64,000 bases of DNA, from the NCBI GenBank assembly GCA_036925085.1, contig JAUPFP010000064.1, forward strand, positions 717,330 through 781,329, given 5' to 3'. The notes under the pieces are model-generated. The model worked only from the letters and a program-made list of their open reading frames with translations, was not told the origin of the DNA and ran no database searches. Origin of the DNA: Brachycybe producta. Taxonomy: Eukaryota > Arthropoda > Diplopoda > Playtdesmida > Andrognathidae. The position numbers and the translations under genes were made by a program. Numbering within the stretch: position 1 is the stretch's first letter; the number at the start of each line of letters is the position of its first letter. Of the stretch, positions 35,209-49,562 are shown piece after piece.

Positions 35209-38200
35209 AATGAAACCTCATTGATGATTCCGGGTCATTTTTTCGAGGGAGATTCTTTTGTTTCTGGCCACAATTTAACCGATGGTAAAATTAAAATATG
35301 CAGATATGTTATTATTAAAATTAATATTTGATATTAAAAAAATTATGTATAATTTTTTTTTAAAGTATAGTGTTTAAATGAACAATATCAGTAAAGCTGT
35401 TATTTCTGATTTTCATGATTGTAGTTTATGCATATGCTCAAGAACGCAGTCCTAAATATCAACGTCCGGAACATCTACCTCCTGGATGGTCAACTGGCGA
35501 GGACGGAAAGCTAATTTCCCCAAATGGTGAAGTAGATATGTATGAATCGCCAGAAGGACTACCTCCTGGATGGTCAACTGACGAGAACGGAATGCTAATT
35601 TCCCCACAATCTGGACATGCACCGCCACCTGGCCCACCTCCTGGCCAAGGTGCGATACCTAATTACAAAAATATAAACAAAGGCTTCATTTATAAACGAT
35701 TTGTTAAAAATGGCTTCATATGCATCCATACCAGGCTAATAACATGACATAGACGAGGGCCTTCCCAGAGGCTAGGTTATTTGAAGCTGGTTTTTTTTTA
35801 TCAACCATGAAAATTTATAAACCAATAACTTCTTGCGATATGGCGACGTCTATAGAGTGAGCGGAATTGCCCGGGTGTATTAGAGGCTTTATAAAACCTT
35901 ATCGTTTTCAAAATTTAATGAAGTTAAGATACACGACCAATGATAGACGTAGGTAGCTAGATAGGAAAACTAACTTTTTGCAGGGCTGGATTAAGCCAAG
36001 AAGGACATCTAGGCTTTTTTGCGCATGCCCCTCCCTTTTCAAGACTTTAGCACGACCTCCGGGCTTCTAGCCTTCAGCCTACTTTGCCTAATGAATAATC
36101 CGGCCTGCGGCTTTGCCTGTATAAGAGCATCATTAGGATGATTAGGGTCTTACCCAGAAAGGACAAAGAATTATGCAATTTGCTTACTTTTCCAAGTATG
36201 TGAGAGTGGAGAACACTTGTAGCTGGTTTGAAGGGGGCTTTAGAAACTATGGAAACATATCATCTTGTATCAGCAGGTTAACCACCTTTTGATGTCATGA
36301 CACGTGCTGTATTTCAGCAGGGGATTGTACAATTCGTTTTTTTCTCCCAAGAACATGTATTTTTGGTTCTAACCCCTAAGGCTCATGAACTATGCAACAA
36401 TAATTATTGATTCCCTAAGCTCGATTGTCAATGTAACCATGGGGTTAACTAAGTTTTGGGGTCCACTTAGTCTTTGAGTCCACTGAGTCCATGGAATCTA
36501 CTGAACCCAAAGGTCCACTTAACTCCATGGTTTACGTAGCACAAAAGTCTAGTAAATCCCAGGATCCACAAAGCTCCAGGGAGTCCACTTAACCTTAAGG
36601 TACACGAAGCCACTGAGTCCAATAAATCTAAGACCCAAATTAGCCTAGTGGTCCCCTAAGCCTCTGGGTTTACTTACAGTAGCACCATGGTCCACTAAAT
36701 CCTGGATTGAGGGGTTGAAATTTTGTCTGGCAACATTCTACATTATTATCTGTATTTTGTAACATGACTGGCCCCCGACCAGCCGGTTGTGCTCGGACAC
36801 ACCCCGGTTGCTCCACACTCTCCGAGCTTGTACTTTGTGACCTGTCGGGTGATCCAGGTTTGCTCATAGACCAGGATGTTCAGCCTCTTGCTGCACCTCT
36901 GGTTCTTGGCATTGGAACTGAACTATCTGGCATGTCGATTTTTTGGGGTTCTGTGTGTACGGTTCTTCCTAGTTCCCACGTTTTAAAGGGACAATGATGA
37001 CTACACCTCCCAGAGGTGTTTGCGAAGAAAAGACTCTTTCTCTAGCGATTAATTTGATTTATTTTTAAAAGCGAATGCAGCGATACATTAATGCGATATA
37101 AAAATACATACAGTAAACTCTCGACTTGCCAAAGACTACAGATTAGAATATTCTCACTCTCAACCGCAACCTTCTGCCTACTGCCCTCTCCAGGGTACCT
37201 CGCGTGCCTGTTTTGTTACTTTGGCTCCTGGGAGGGGCCACTGGTGACCAGGGGTCGCCCACAGGTCAAACTGACCAATGGCGATCTCTGGTCCACAAAT
37301 ATTCCCTTATTTGGAACCTATTTCCCAGAATTATTCAAATGATTTTGGAGAAATCGTTTTGATTAATTTGATGTCTTCATCCTGAGGAAAAGCAATTTCC
37401 TCCATGTAATTGTTTACATGTGTCGCAGGCGGCAAACCCTTTTCTCTTTTGCGACACCTGTTTTAGGGCCAATCTGGGCACCAGGGGGACCAGGCTCAAG
37501 GAGGTGCGGTAAGTGATACCTCTCACACATGGATACGCCCGACACATGTGCGGGGGGGGGTGTCACAGTATGTTGTGGTGATGTTATTATGTTACAGAAA
37601 AATACCAAAGTCTGTACAAAGTCTTGAAGTGTTTGCAGTTTCTCACATAAAATAAGACCATTCCATGAGCAAAAATGTTTAAATACCAGTACCACGGGTT
37701 ATATGTTTGTCACCCCGGAAGCACATTTCCCAGGCTGTAACATCTCATTCGCGACCTTTATTCGCGTTTACCCATTTGTTCTTTATGGTAATCACTTCAT
37801 TTACACATACCTTTACAGTCACTCATTCTATTACACAAATCACTAGCACTTAGAAACATCACTTTTACACAATCACATGTGAAGAGTCTGGAGCACAAAA
37901 TTCTCCAACCACTTCATAATTCACTCAAACCAAATCTGAGGGTTACAGGCTAGAAAGTCAATTATCCTCAGATGTGTCCAAAAAAATCTGGTTAAAGGTT
38001 AAAGACTTTTATTTTTAAAACACCACAACAATTGAAGAAATGTCCCAAAGAGGACAAGATCATTTCAAGAACAGTCTCTTCAATTGTTCTGATGTTCCTG
38101 TCCACTGACCTTTCCAGTTTAAAAGGTTTAAGACGGACATTAAATTAATTAGGTCCGTCTCAAACATCCCAGGTCAAAAAAGGTAGTTAACTTCTCATTA

Positions 38201-39774
38201 TAATAAAGAAAAGATCAGAAAAGGGGCGATCTCCTTTCTAACATGAAAGAATAGAAGTGGGTGATGAAGGGGAGAGGGTGATCCATTGGGAGCTCAATGG
38301 CCACTCTCTCCAAAGATGAAAAGAACAGGTGTAGGGCTGTGGAGTTCGCAAAGCGCAGGGGTTCGCAAAGTTTAGGGGCAGCAAGAAATATGAATCGTTG
38401 CACAATCCTTGTTACTCAACATTGAACTATATCAACAGATTTAACAAATCAGCAGTGTGGAGACTCCACATGGTACAGCAGTATTCTCGATGAGGATGGT
38501 TTGCTGAAAAATGTTACTGTACGGCTTGTGTTGGAGCTTTATATTTCAAACAGATTGCACCCTCTATGTGGTGCACGACCCGTATACAGTGTATTTGGTA
38601 TAGGTATTTGACATTGTGTTCGATTTTCATTTACATTGATTCGTTTTGTGTATGTGCAGTTATTTTAGTAACATAATCTAAAGTAACTCAACTATATTAT
38701 GTATCAACTGATTGATTTGCATTACCAAATTATGATTCTTTGTATTTTTTTAAAAAAATTCTGAAAATTGCCTAGATGCTAATTTCCACAAACAATTTGA
38801 AACGAACAAATCGTCTATGGAAATTGGTATTTAGGCTATTTTCAGAATTTAAAAAAAAAATGAATCAAACTTTGGTTATGCAAAAGTAACAGAGTATATT
38901 TGTGCACTTATTGTACGCTTATTGAAAAGCAACTGCACGAAAAGAGAGAATGTAAACAAAAACCGAAAACATCATGTTAACCGGCTATACCAGATATTGC
39001 ATCATGACTTCTTGGTGTAACCTACACCCAATCAGTCAGACAAACAAACAGGGAAAGCAACTCTTTGTTTTCTAGATCCTCTAAGACGGTATGAATCCAA
39101 TTACACACCAAATCTCTTAGCAAATATCCTGCAATTTTTGACAATAGCCTAGCCTAGGGGATAGGAATGGTATGAAATACATTAATAAATTAAAAAAATT
39201 GGAAAATGAATTGCTAAAGGATATATTACAACATATGGGGGGGGGGGCAATATCTGCCTCTGTTTCCCCCTACATATCAGTAGATCTGCCTCGAACCAGG
39301 ATTTGAATCTTTGACACATAGGCGTGCATAGCACATTTCATTATGGTCTTGGAGATAGGAATGCTGATTCATAAAGGCCATTTTTTTGTATATTCGCCAA
39401 ACGAACTAAAGAAACAAAACTTTTAATTAGAAGTACGAATTTAAAAAGTAAGACACATACTGCATCTATTTTGTGTTTAAAACATTGGGGTTTTACTATG
39501 CATGCTCCGTGCAAACGCATATACTGAGACTTCTGGTACCTTCCTTTGTAAGAAACTACTAACTCAAATATCAATTATCATAAAGCGAGTTGCATAATCT
39601 TCTGTTCATAGTGTATTTTTATTTTTTAATTACTGTATAGGAAACCGACCAGCTCATTCGCATACACATGTTCACGAGGTACATGAACATACATCATCTG
39701 TTCAATCAGATGACGATGGAGGCTGTTTCATTGCATTTTTAATTGGAATCGGTCTAGGATGTCTTATTTCTTGA
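35209..39774 (+). CDS. Three-exon LPPGWS gene, unit 2 copy
   Basis: Exons 35209-35284, 35425-35649 and 39641-39774, with the same AG/GT borders and phases as the unit 1 gene, giving 144 codons. The one coding length change is a 12-bp deletion just before the second donor, which removes GYYQ and leaves GQ-G in frame; the donor CAAG-GTGCGA is rebuilt. Coding sequence is otherwise the same as far as I compared, while the intron has indels, which argues that both copies have been kept functional or are very recent. The AATAAA signal is at 39835-39840. Role unknown; see the unit 1 entry for the domain description. Confidence 0.75.
36670..36933 (-). pseudogene. Gag-like N-terminal remnant, unit 2 copy
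   Basis: Copy of 10619-10882 with the same internal stop. Confidence 0.45.
36956..37567 (-). mobile_element. 5' LTR, minus strand, unit 2 copy
   Basis: Copy of 10905-11526, 612 bp against 622, lacking a CG-rich 10-bp stretch. Confidence 0.65.
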
Positions 39775-40487
39775 AGAAATTAGTTACAAAAATGAAAGAG
39801 CACAAAGATAACCATACAACATAGCGCGAGTTACAATAAAATATGATGTGTAAGTAACTACAGCAGTTTTAAGTTTCTTTTTATTTTGTACCTGCATTAC
39901 ATTCAAAATGGATTTTATTATATATGCTCCACCCATGTACCGCATAGTTCGTGTGTTTTTTTATTTTGAAATGAAAATTGTGCACGTCTTGTGACATCAC
40001 TGGTTAAGATTCCAGCAGTACAGACTGGCTACAAAATCCTAGTTCGGGAATATCCGCCATCCGCGTTTCGCCTCCCCCCCCCCCCCGAATATTTTTTTTA
40101 GTGGTGAGCAAAGCGAATCACAAAATTTGCAACATTTTTTCAATATATATGCTAACACGTTTGAAAATTAAGTACCAGCTGTTACTAAACGTAAATTTAC
40201 ATATCATATTCATATAGTTACGAGGGGCTCTTGTGGGCCACTTGTGAGCCTATCTGAGCTTCATAGTTTTTTGTGCACCACTCGACAGTGTATAAAAGTG
40301 AATGTCTGGTGGACTGGCGCCTAGAAAACACAGGCGCAGGCGACATTTGCCGCTTTGCTTCCCGGTCCAGTACGTGCCTGAGTCATTGGACGGAGCAACA
40401 AGATGTTACAGAAGATCGAGTGAGATTATGAGTCTTTCATTGTTGTGGCTAACAGTCACAAAGGCATTTTATTGTGCGTCAGCTTAT

Positions 40488-40945
40488 TGTGACGTCCTGT
40501 ATTCTATTGTTCTTATAAATTTGTAGTCTTGGGGTTCCCGTACCCCAAGTGCTCTATTTTCGCATCTCCTCTTGATGAAGAGGACCCCAAAGAACAAATC
40601 AACATCCTTGTTCCGTGAATCAGAAAATGGATACCCGTTGAGTCACGGTCTCTTGGGCATGGTTAGACCGCGTAAGTGTACATAGGCCCAAGGTATTAAA
40701 GCCAGTGTCTCGAATACCTTGTGGTCCATTCTCTGATTCACGAAACATGATATAATTCACGTCAATGGTCCAGTGGCTAAGAAACGCCAAGCCTTCTTAA
40801 TTATTTTCTATTTGATGTACACTACGGTTGGGTTACATTACATAAGTACTTCGTTCAACCTGCATTCGTCTCGGGTTTTTATTCTTTCTGTTTCTCCACG
40901 ATTGCGAATTTAGGAAATTCTACGAGAATGATCCCCGGCACTACA
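40488..40945 (+). mobile_element. Solo LTR (family 2), unit 2 copy of 14436-14893
   Basis: Same ends TGTGACGTCC and CGGCACTACA. Confidence 0.75.
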
Positions 40946-40951
40946 CTGACT

Positions 40952-42351
40952 AGTAGAGAGTAAACCTTAGACTATTACTCTACTGGACTGGCAACTCCCT
41001 ATCTTCTACATGTTAAAGGTTAAATGCATGTTCATAGGCAAAATAAATAAGGCAAAAGTGACGCTAGCTCCGTCTGGTGGCATTATTTTAAAAGAAAATC
41101 GTTGGCTAGCGTGTTTTTTTTGCATAGGGGAAGACATTGGGGTGAATCATGTACTGTATGGCAAGTTATTTTAGTTTTTTCACGTTTTACTGGATTTTCC
41201 AATTTTAATTCTATTCTAGGAATCCAGTAAAATGCGGATGGAAAAGTAAAATGAATTTCCATATGTGATATTCTGCTGTGAATTTGTGTAAATCTTAGTG
41301 AATCTCTTACATGGTTTTTTTTTAATGTCGGCCCAGTTGTCGTTTCGTCTCCTAAGCAAAAAATGGTTGGAAAACGTTGTTACGGTGTTTATGACTCGCG
41401 TTTTCCTGATAATAGGCCACAACCAAAACAGGTAACACTTTACAGACACTTTTTGACAGAACACAGCTGTAGTTCTTCATCAGCCATACTTTTTATAATA
41501 ATATATATAAAAAATCCACCCTATATAACTACAAAATGAACTCGTCCGAAGTTTGACTTTTGATATTCATGTTCATATACCATAGTCCCGCTATAGGCGC
41601 CACTTCAAAAACGACGTCACGATGATTCAAAACTGTCCAACAGAAAATTTCGGGAGTTGCCAGTCCAGTAAAGTAATGCCTAGTTCTCACAACCTTCATG
41701 TAGCTCAGGCTAAGGACTTAGCCTATGTATAAGGGTTGTGAGAACACACACTAGATGGTGGTCAATGTCAAATGTTAGCTTTGGTTAGGTAGCCTTGGTT
41801 ATCCATATGTAGCCTACACATTATTTAGTGTGAATGCAAAACAAAGTTAACTTGATCGTATGCCACCTGGTGGTCATAAATCTGAATAGAAAATGGCGTC
41901 ATTCATTTTCTATTTCCATTGTTAGATGTTTCAGTCTATTTGTTAATTTATTAAAATAATTTCAAATTATCAATTGATCTTTATTTAATAGTTACTTATT
42001 TCCATAAACTCTAAATCATCAACCTACCTACATTTAAAATATGTTGCATTTAGTGTGTTCAATGAAGACTCGTGCAATTCAGTTTTGTTAGTATGGACAA
42101 TATCAGCCATTTTCCCTCCAATTATGTATACATTATGCAGACTATACACAGCACAATGTCCACACATAATGGCCAATGCCAAATTTGTAAAAATGAAATA
42201 AATATGCTGTAGTGAGCCCCACCTTTAGGCAGGTCACAAAGCCCATATGTAGCTGCTCACATGTGAACACAGTCGTTTAGCCAAGGCTATTTTAGCGCGA
42301 GCTACAAGAAGGTTGTGAGAACTTGGCATAATAGTCTAAGGTTTAACTACT
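40952..42351. mobile_element. Nested MITE pair, unit 2 copy
   Basis: Copy of 14900-16301, with the inner MITE at 40978-41673. A 2-bp shorter T-run breaks the long minus-strand ORF seen in the unit 1 inner MITE, as expected for non-coding sequence. Confidence 0.75.
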
Positions 42352-42848
42352 GTGTCATCTTGAAGTCAAGATGACTTTAAACAAAAGCTAGCACGTGTCT
42401 GGAAGATAAGATGGCATCAGTGGGCACGTTACAGTTATATGACGTGTAGTGGGAGTCGTTTGAAGTTACTTTTGTGTGTACTTTATGGTTAAAATGACGT
42501 ATTAGCTGCAAACGGTTTTGTGTAAGCCTGTACCTGCGAGAAGCAAAAAAATAAGCTTGCAACTAGTAACAAGGATGACTAGGCGTTCAAAAGTGATGGT
42601 GCATTGTATGTTTTTGTGCTTCTAGGAAGGGCGTAACAGTATGACAAGGATGTAGAATGTATTAAAAACAGCCTATTCTCTATAGCTACAACTTCACAAT
42701 TGCTCAACGTATAACAGTAAAGCTGTTTTCATCTGTTGTAATTTTTTGTAAAAAAGTCTTTTGTGTTGCTTGTCGTACAGAAAACATGCAGGAAAGTATG
42801 TTTTAGTAGTGGTATTGCTATGGGAAGCATAATATCGCATTAATATCA

Positions 42849-43430
42849 GTAGTACTGTACACCCGTTTGGACACGGAAGTGACGTCATGAGGGGGGCGTG
42901 GCCTGTCAACCCCTTATGACGTCACCTTCCGTGTCCATACGGGTATACTCTGGTTTTGTAAATTATTTAGGTCACCCCTCCCACCCGCCAAAACAAAATG
43001 GCGGCAAAAAGGTTGGTAAACTTTCTAGGTCACCCCCAATTAACAACATGGTGGTGAAAGGGGTCGGCAAATTTTCTATTTTCTCCCACCCACCCCAAAA
43101 AAAAAAATTGTGTTTTTGGTGTAATTTTTTAGGTACAAAAAACAAAAACAAAATGGCGGCAAATGAGTGGCATTGAATGTTAAAAGGGGGTGGTGTGAGG
43201 TGGCATTAAATTGGTTTTTGGTGGAGCATATTATGTGTGGCCCACGAGCCACGAAATGTGGCCCCATGCTGTTATGGTGGCAATGGGGGCCCTAAAATGT
43301 TTTTAATGCGAAATGGTAATGAAAATGTGGCTCGAGAGCCACAAAATGCGGCCCTCAAGCCACATTTTAAAATTAATAATTAATAATGAAATAATTATGA
43401 ATAAATAAATTTTATTATTTTGTACACTTG

Positions 43431-43472
<42 letters not shown>

Positions 43473-44259
43473 CATGCATGTGTGTGGCCCACGAGCCACA
43501 AAATGTGGCCCGTGAGCTACGAATTGTGATAAATTCGAAATTTTTAATCGTATTGTCTGTTACCAGCAAAATGTGATACATACAAAATTTTCAATGAAAT
43601 TGACAATTACCAAGATGTTTGCTGGAGTTGGTTGTACTGGTTGTTATCCGTGATGATAGACTCATCGTTTTTCTAAGTTCATGGTGCACCATTAGTAGAA
43701 TTGCAGGATGTTGCCTTTTTGAAAATATAATCACTACTGAAGGGACTTGTATTTTTTAAAAGTAGAGGGTGCTTTTCATTACCATTTCACATTCAAAATA
43801 TTTTAGGGCCCCCATCGCCACCATAACAGCATGGGGCGCCATTTCATGGCTTGTGGGCCATACATAATATGCCCCACCAAAAATCAATTTAGTTCCACCT
43901 CACACCACCCCTTTTTAACATTCAATGCCACTCGTTTGCCGCCATTTTGTTTTTGTTTTTTGTACCTAAAAATTGTTGTTTTGTACCAAAAACACAATTT
44001 GTTTTTTTTGGGGTGGGGAGGTTCGAGAAATCTAGAAAATTTGCCGACCCCTTTCACCACCATGTTGTTAATTGGGGGTGACCTAGAAAGTTCACCAACC
44101 CTTTTGTCGCCATTTTGTTTTTGGGGTGGGAGGGGTGACCTAAATAATTCACAAAACCTGAGTACACCTGTATGGACACGGAAGTGACGTCATAAGGGGT
44201 TGACAGGCCACGCCCCCTCATGACGTCACTTCCGTGTCCAAACGGGTGTACAGTACTAC
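42849..44259. mobile_element. Foldback transposon, unit 2 copy
   Basis: Copy of 16799-18218 with TAATATCA at 42841-42848 and 44260-44267; 9 bp shorter through changes in simple runs. Confidence 0.85.
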
Positions 44260-45895
44260 TAATATCAACTTACAAACCAACTAAATCAACCAGAAAAAGG
44301 CACCTTTCAGTCAAAAAAAAAACTTTTAAGTCTTGATAAGGCCCTCTATCTAGGTTTTTTGATTAAGAATGTAATTTTTGGTTATTAATTACTACTTTTT
44401 TTTGGGGGGGGTGAGGGGGGTTATGTTAAATTAAGCTTTTGCAGGGGGGGGGGGGGTGAGGGGGGTTATGTTAAATTAAGCTTTTGCAGGGGGTTGGAGG
44501 GCACAGCCTCCTGAATGTAAAAATGTGTGTCACAGGGTGACCCACAGTTGGTATCTAAAAGTGTGGGTCGCTGTCTTTCCAAATAGCTATCTGAAAGTAT
44601 AGGTCACCTAGTGACCTATGATTAGTCTGTCTCTTTTTTGGGGCACTAAAAATGTTTGCTCCCGATGCCAAACAACTAATGGACAGAAACAGTGACATCG
44701 GCATTGTCACGCCCTGTAACAAAGATCCCTGAGAATAAGGTCTTTTTGTGGGCCTTACAACAGAGAGGTTGAACCTTTCGACTACAAAAGAAGGACTTTT
44801 AAGTTCGGAATGTCACGAGCGGTAAAATCATCTCTTGCTGGCCCGCCAATAGAGTCGGCGGGCCAGCATCATCACAGTTACGTTCTGGTTAAGTCCACGT
44901 GGCTTATGTCTCAAGCCGTTTGCTAGATTGAATCATGACACCATAATGATGTTAGAAAATAGTGTTATATGGGCATACTTTAGAAGTTTTCTGCTCAATG
45001 TAGTCATTTTCGTAATTAGCCTTCGCCTATAAAACAGTTATGCGAGCGAGCCTTGCCATTTCATGTCATTGTGTACGTGGCAGAGGTATTGACAAAAAAA
45101 ATTAGTATTGTGCATGTCATTTGTGTATGATAAAAAGGGGTGATAACAGAATAATGCAAGAACCCTTTTGTTTAAATTGTTGAAAACATTAATTTCTTAT
45201 TACCACTTTTGTATCAGACAAAATAACACAATCCTAAATTTCTCGTTAATCCTTCTGACGTCACAAGCTTCCTCTAATGGTGACGCGAGTTATATGTAAT
45301 TTGTATGAAAAGTATTTGCACCTGGTGAACCTAACCGCTTACAATAAGCTTCCTGATAGAACCAGCTACACAAGTTTCATGAGTTCTATAAAAGCAGAAG
45401 TATCGTAGCTCTTTTTTTTAACTAACACTTTAACAGCCAAACTTATTCTTTTTGAAACTTATGAAATGATGACGTGTAATTTTCATTATTTCTCTCGTTA
45501 TTTTATCTTATTTTTGAAGTTACTGTTTTTTTTCTCATGTTTCTTACTTGTTTCCATGACATCAATGGTAAGGGAATTAATTAACTATATTAGTTATACA
45601 TTATTAGGCAACCATCAGTATGATTTCTTAACGATAAAATAGGCTTTTCAAACAGGTCAGGGATGGGTAGGTATAATACCTTAGGTATTATACGTTGTTT
45701 TATACCGTATAATATTATTTTGTGTACGTATAAACCAAAAATACAAATGAAACTAAATTTAAAAAAAAAACAGTTGCAAATTTGCAATAGAAAAAAAACT
45801 TTTTAATTGCAGAAAAAAAAGGTTGAAAAGAAAAATTAAATATTTTAAAATGTAAATGTAACTTTTTTTAAAAAATATTTATACATTTATACTCA

Positions 45896-46657
45896 TCAGA
45901 ATTGTAATAGCCCTGGAGTCCTTCCAGGCATGGTCCTTTGTAGCATGGTTGAAGACCCCTGTTGTCCAGGCATTTGTTGCTTGTCTCTTTGTCCTTGTTG
46001 GGTTGATGGCCCTTTACCAGCCGGTTGAGTTGGGATTGTACGCCGCTCAGCACCTCTCAAGCTCGGGCTCTGCAACCTGCCGGGTGATCCAGGTCGACTC
46101 AATGACCTGGATGCGCGGCCCCTGGTCGCGCCTTTGTTCCGGGTTGGAGTTGGACTCCTCATCATGTTGTATCTGTTTTGGGTTCCGTGTATGTACGGGA
46201 CTCAAGTTCCCACGTTTTAAAGAGAAAATGACGACTTCACAATAAAAAGACTTTTCTCCTTTAGACTAACTTGTTTATTGTAGATTATTCAATACATAAT
46301 AGAAATAAACAATTGCATAAACATCAGCGACTGATAACTCGAAAATATTCTAAGTCTGAAAAGAATTCTGACTTAGAATATTCTATCTTTTGGATGATTT
46401 ACAACATCGACATCTTAAAACTTCAATCAACGAAAAGTCAGTAAGAATCAGCGATAATCAGCCCTGAGCTTTCCTTGTGCAAGCACTTTTATGTTTTGGC
46501 CCTTGGGAGGGGCCACTCTGTCCTAGGTCCTGCCCATTGGCCCGATTGACCAATGACCAGTCCTGCTTACCAAATATCTCCTTTCTGGCGAAAGGGGTTC
46601 AAAGTGAGCGGCCTCACTCACACATGTGCAGCTGGCACATGTGTGGGTGGTGTCACA
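45896..46657 (-). mobile_element. Minus-strand LTR plus gag start, unit 2 copy
   Basis: LTR 46192-46657 and gag-like ORF 45896-46165, as at 20667-21428. Confidence 0.6.
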
Positions 46658-47569
46658 GTTATCTTGATCTTTAAGAACGTGATAATTTGATAAATGTAAA
46701 GAAGTTTTTTTTCATTTCTCTGAAGAAAACCTATTTCTTATATTATTGCAGAATGAACTTAAGAGCAGTTCAAACATAGTCGGAATGTTTAGCACTTTTT
46801 CTGTCAGCTCACTCATTGCATCAAGTTTGTTTTCATTTAACTTGATTCAAGTTAAATGACAACAAAGTAGATACAATGGGTGGGGATTTAATATTTTATA
46901 GGCGTTAAAATTTGTGATTTTATCATATAGGTTTTATGTTTTATACAGGTTTTATAAAGTATAATATGTAAACGGGCCTGTAGACATTGCGAGTTTTTCC
47001 TCGCGAATCTCAATAGCGAGTATTCCTAGCGAGGCAGGCGCGAGGCGTTCCAAAATGTGTTTCGCGAATCTACGTGAATCAAGGGTGAGCGGACAGTTGT
47101 CTTGAGGGGTTATACAATAATCGGTAATTACTGTAAACGCCGATGAGTCTGATTGCCTCGGCCTGGTTCATTTTTGGTCTACACGCCGCGAATTTCAACC
47201 GCGAAACGTCTTTAATGCAGGGTGTTTACCGACTAGTGCGCGGATCGTTTCATATTGAAACGATCAGTCCAGGAGTGCTCCTGGCTCACTTAGTTTTTTG
47301 TGGATCGTTTGTTTTTGTTTTAGATTGGCATGGAACTTTGTCAACCCTCTGTACTGATGTACAGAGGATTGACCTAGTTCTCTCAGCTGACACCGCCAAT
47401 ATCCTGCCTTGGGTCACCTCTTGGGTCTTGGGTCTTGGGTCTCTTTTTTTTCCAGTTCCACCCCTTAATACAAAAAGATCATGCTGATAAGCAGTAACAT
47501 TAAGTCAATAGGGTTGTATTTTTTTTGGAAAATTGTCTTTTTAATAGAATGAATCATCTTTCTATATTT

Positions 47570-47864
47570 TGTTGACCACTGGTCAATCAAATTGATTGGC
47601 CAGTTTGGTTTTTGATTTCGATTTTACCCAATCGGAGAATACTGAGAAAATGTTCTCAGTATCCTCTTTTTGGGTTTAAAAGGCCGTGTATTTTTGTGTA
47701 AATCAAGCATTCTGTAAATAGAGAATCTATGCCCAATTTAGGGTAGTTCTCAACGAATAGAAATGTAAATAAACGAATGTTATGCTTTAAAATTGCCAAG
47801 TCATATTTTTTATACTTAATGGAGAGAACGAAAGTTCTAAAATCGCCATCATCTCGAATTGCCA
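47570..47864 (+). mobile_element. 5' LTR, plus strand, unit 2 copy
   Basis: Copy of 22341-22635; the TATA box is changed to TTTAAAAG. Confidence 0.7.
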
Positions 47865-48199
47865 ATCCTGGTGAAAACCCGGATCATCACTTTTAGATGA
47901 GACTTCAAGGGACAACATGATCAACTAGCTTTTAACGGGCGAAAGCTCGAGGGGTAGCAGACAGCTAAAAGATCCATTTTACTGTAAAAGTTCAACAAGG
48001 AAGAACTTGTGAGGAATAAGAAAAGGGATTAATTTGTTCCCTTCCAACCGAGCCAGGATAAAATAAGCGGCTTAGCCGAAAGTGTCAGGGTGGCACTAAG
48101 GACGATCAGGGTGATCGTTAAAAACAAAAGGAAACTAAGGACAGGGTGTCCAAAAAGAAATTCTGGGAAAATACACGCGGGCAGGCTGAAAATATTTCT

Positions 48200-49562
48200 A
48201 TGGGAAAGACAACTACAGCCTCCCGTGTGCAGACACGGGTAGGAATGTCGATTGAGAACGATAAAACTCAATCGACTCCTAAAAAGGAACAGTTTGGCAT
48301 TAAAAATCCATCAAACAATGAAATAATGTCCAAATTGTGTAAAGGAGAGGCCAAAATTCAAAATTGCCGCTGTATGGAGTGCCGCCTGGTGGGAGAAAAA
48401 GGAGAAAGAGACTTTTTGGATAGAAGCTCCTCCCACTTCTGGCCGGAAATTGAATTTGCAAGTCTCACAGGATCACGTGAGAAGACAGCCACCATTTTGG
48501 ACGCCACTTTAAAACCAGATTCTGCAAAGAATAGTCGCGGTTCTGATTTTATCAAAAAGGAAAAAGTGTCAACTTCCAAAAAAGGAATAATCGGAAAGAG
48601 GATGGCCGAATCCATGGATCAACTAAAACCTGGAAGTGAAGAAGCATCCGAATTGGAGATATTGATGGACACCGGCGAGATGACGCCGGACTGGCTAAGG
48701 ATGTTTTTTGGGAAAGAAGACGACGAAAACACCATCGCTGCAGAGATTCTTTCCGGCAGCAATGCCATGCCATCGTCGCCTGCAAAGGATAAAGCTTCGG
48801 GATCTTCTAAAACGAAAAAAAGGAAGACGCCAGAGGGTGAGCCAACAAATTTCGTACCGCTAATTCACTCTCCTCCCGGGCATCGTAGGAGCGGCAACCC
48901 AGAACCTGAAATCGTTTACGAAGGGCCCGCAAGGGACCCAACTACAATTTCCAAGGCCACCAGAAGAAATGGATACTCCACCTGGGAGTTTACTCGATGG
49001 ATGTCTTCCAGCAGAGCTTGGTGGCTCAAATCGTCGAGGTCGAATGAAAGGAGAAAGAAACGCCGATAAGAAAGCGATGCAGGATTGGATAGATGGGCAA
49101 AACAAGGAACTGATGGCTAGGGGACGATCCCCAATCAAGGTGCCGGCAGTTGGGACAGCTCTTCCAAAGAAGCAAGTCCCCAGAGATGTTTCGCCATCCA
49201 ACAGCTGGGTCACGGTGGACCAGCCAATTGTGAAAGGGTATGTGCATCGACCTAATCAACCACTAATTTTGTCTGGGGCAATGGAGAGGGTCTCCATCGC
49301 TTCCAAAGTTGTAGACCCGAGGAGAGAAGCTCATCCACCAGCGGTGAGCAATCCCGCTCGGCTCAACAGGGAAAAATTCATTGCGGAGAGGCCCAGGGCC
49401 CCTAGACGCCAGGGAGACGTCACCAAAAGTCAGCCTCAAGAGGAACGAAGGACCAGACCAAGGGAAGAGTCACGGGACCCACCAAGGAGGTCCGAAACGG
49501 CCAGGATTATTTCGTATATTAATTGCAATAAAGCAGCTGATTTTATTACGGGACTCGACTGA
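48200..49562 (+). pseudogene. Gag-like remnant, unit 2 (one frameshift fewer)
   Basis: Here the T-run at 48704-48709 has six T, so the first reading frame is continuous from ATG 48200 to 49069. Coding then shifts to the overlapping frame 48969-49562. Composition and ends are as in unit 1 (22971-24332). The one remaining frame change could be a mutation or a programmed shift; nothing in the sequence decides. No downstream pol. Confidence 0.55.
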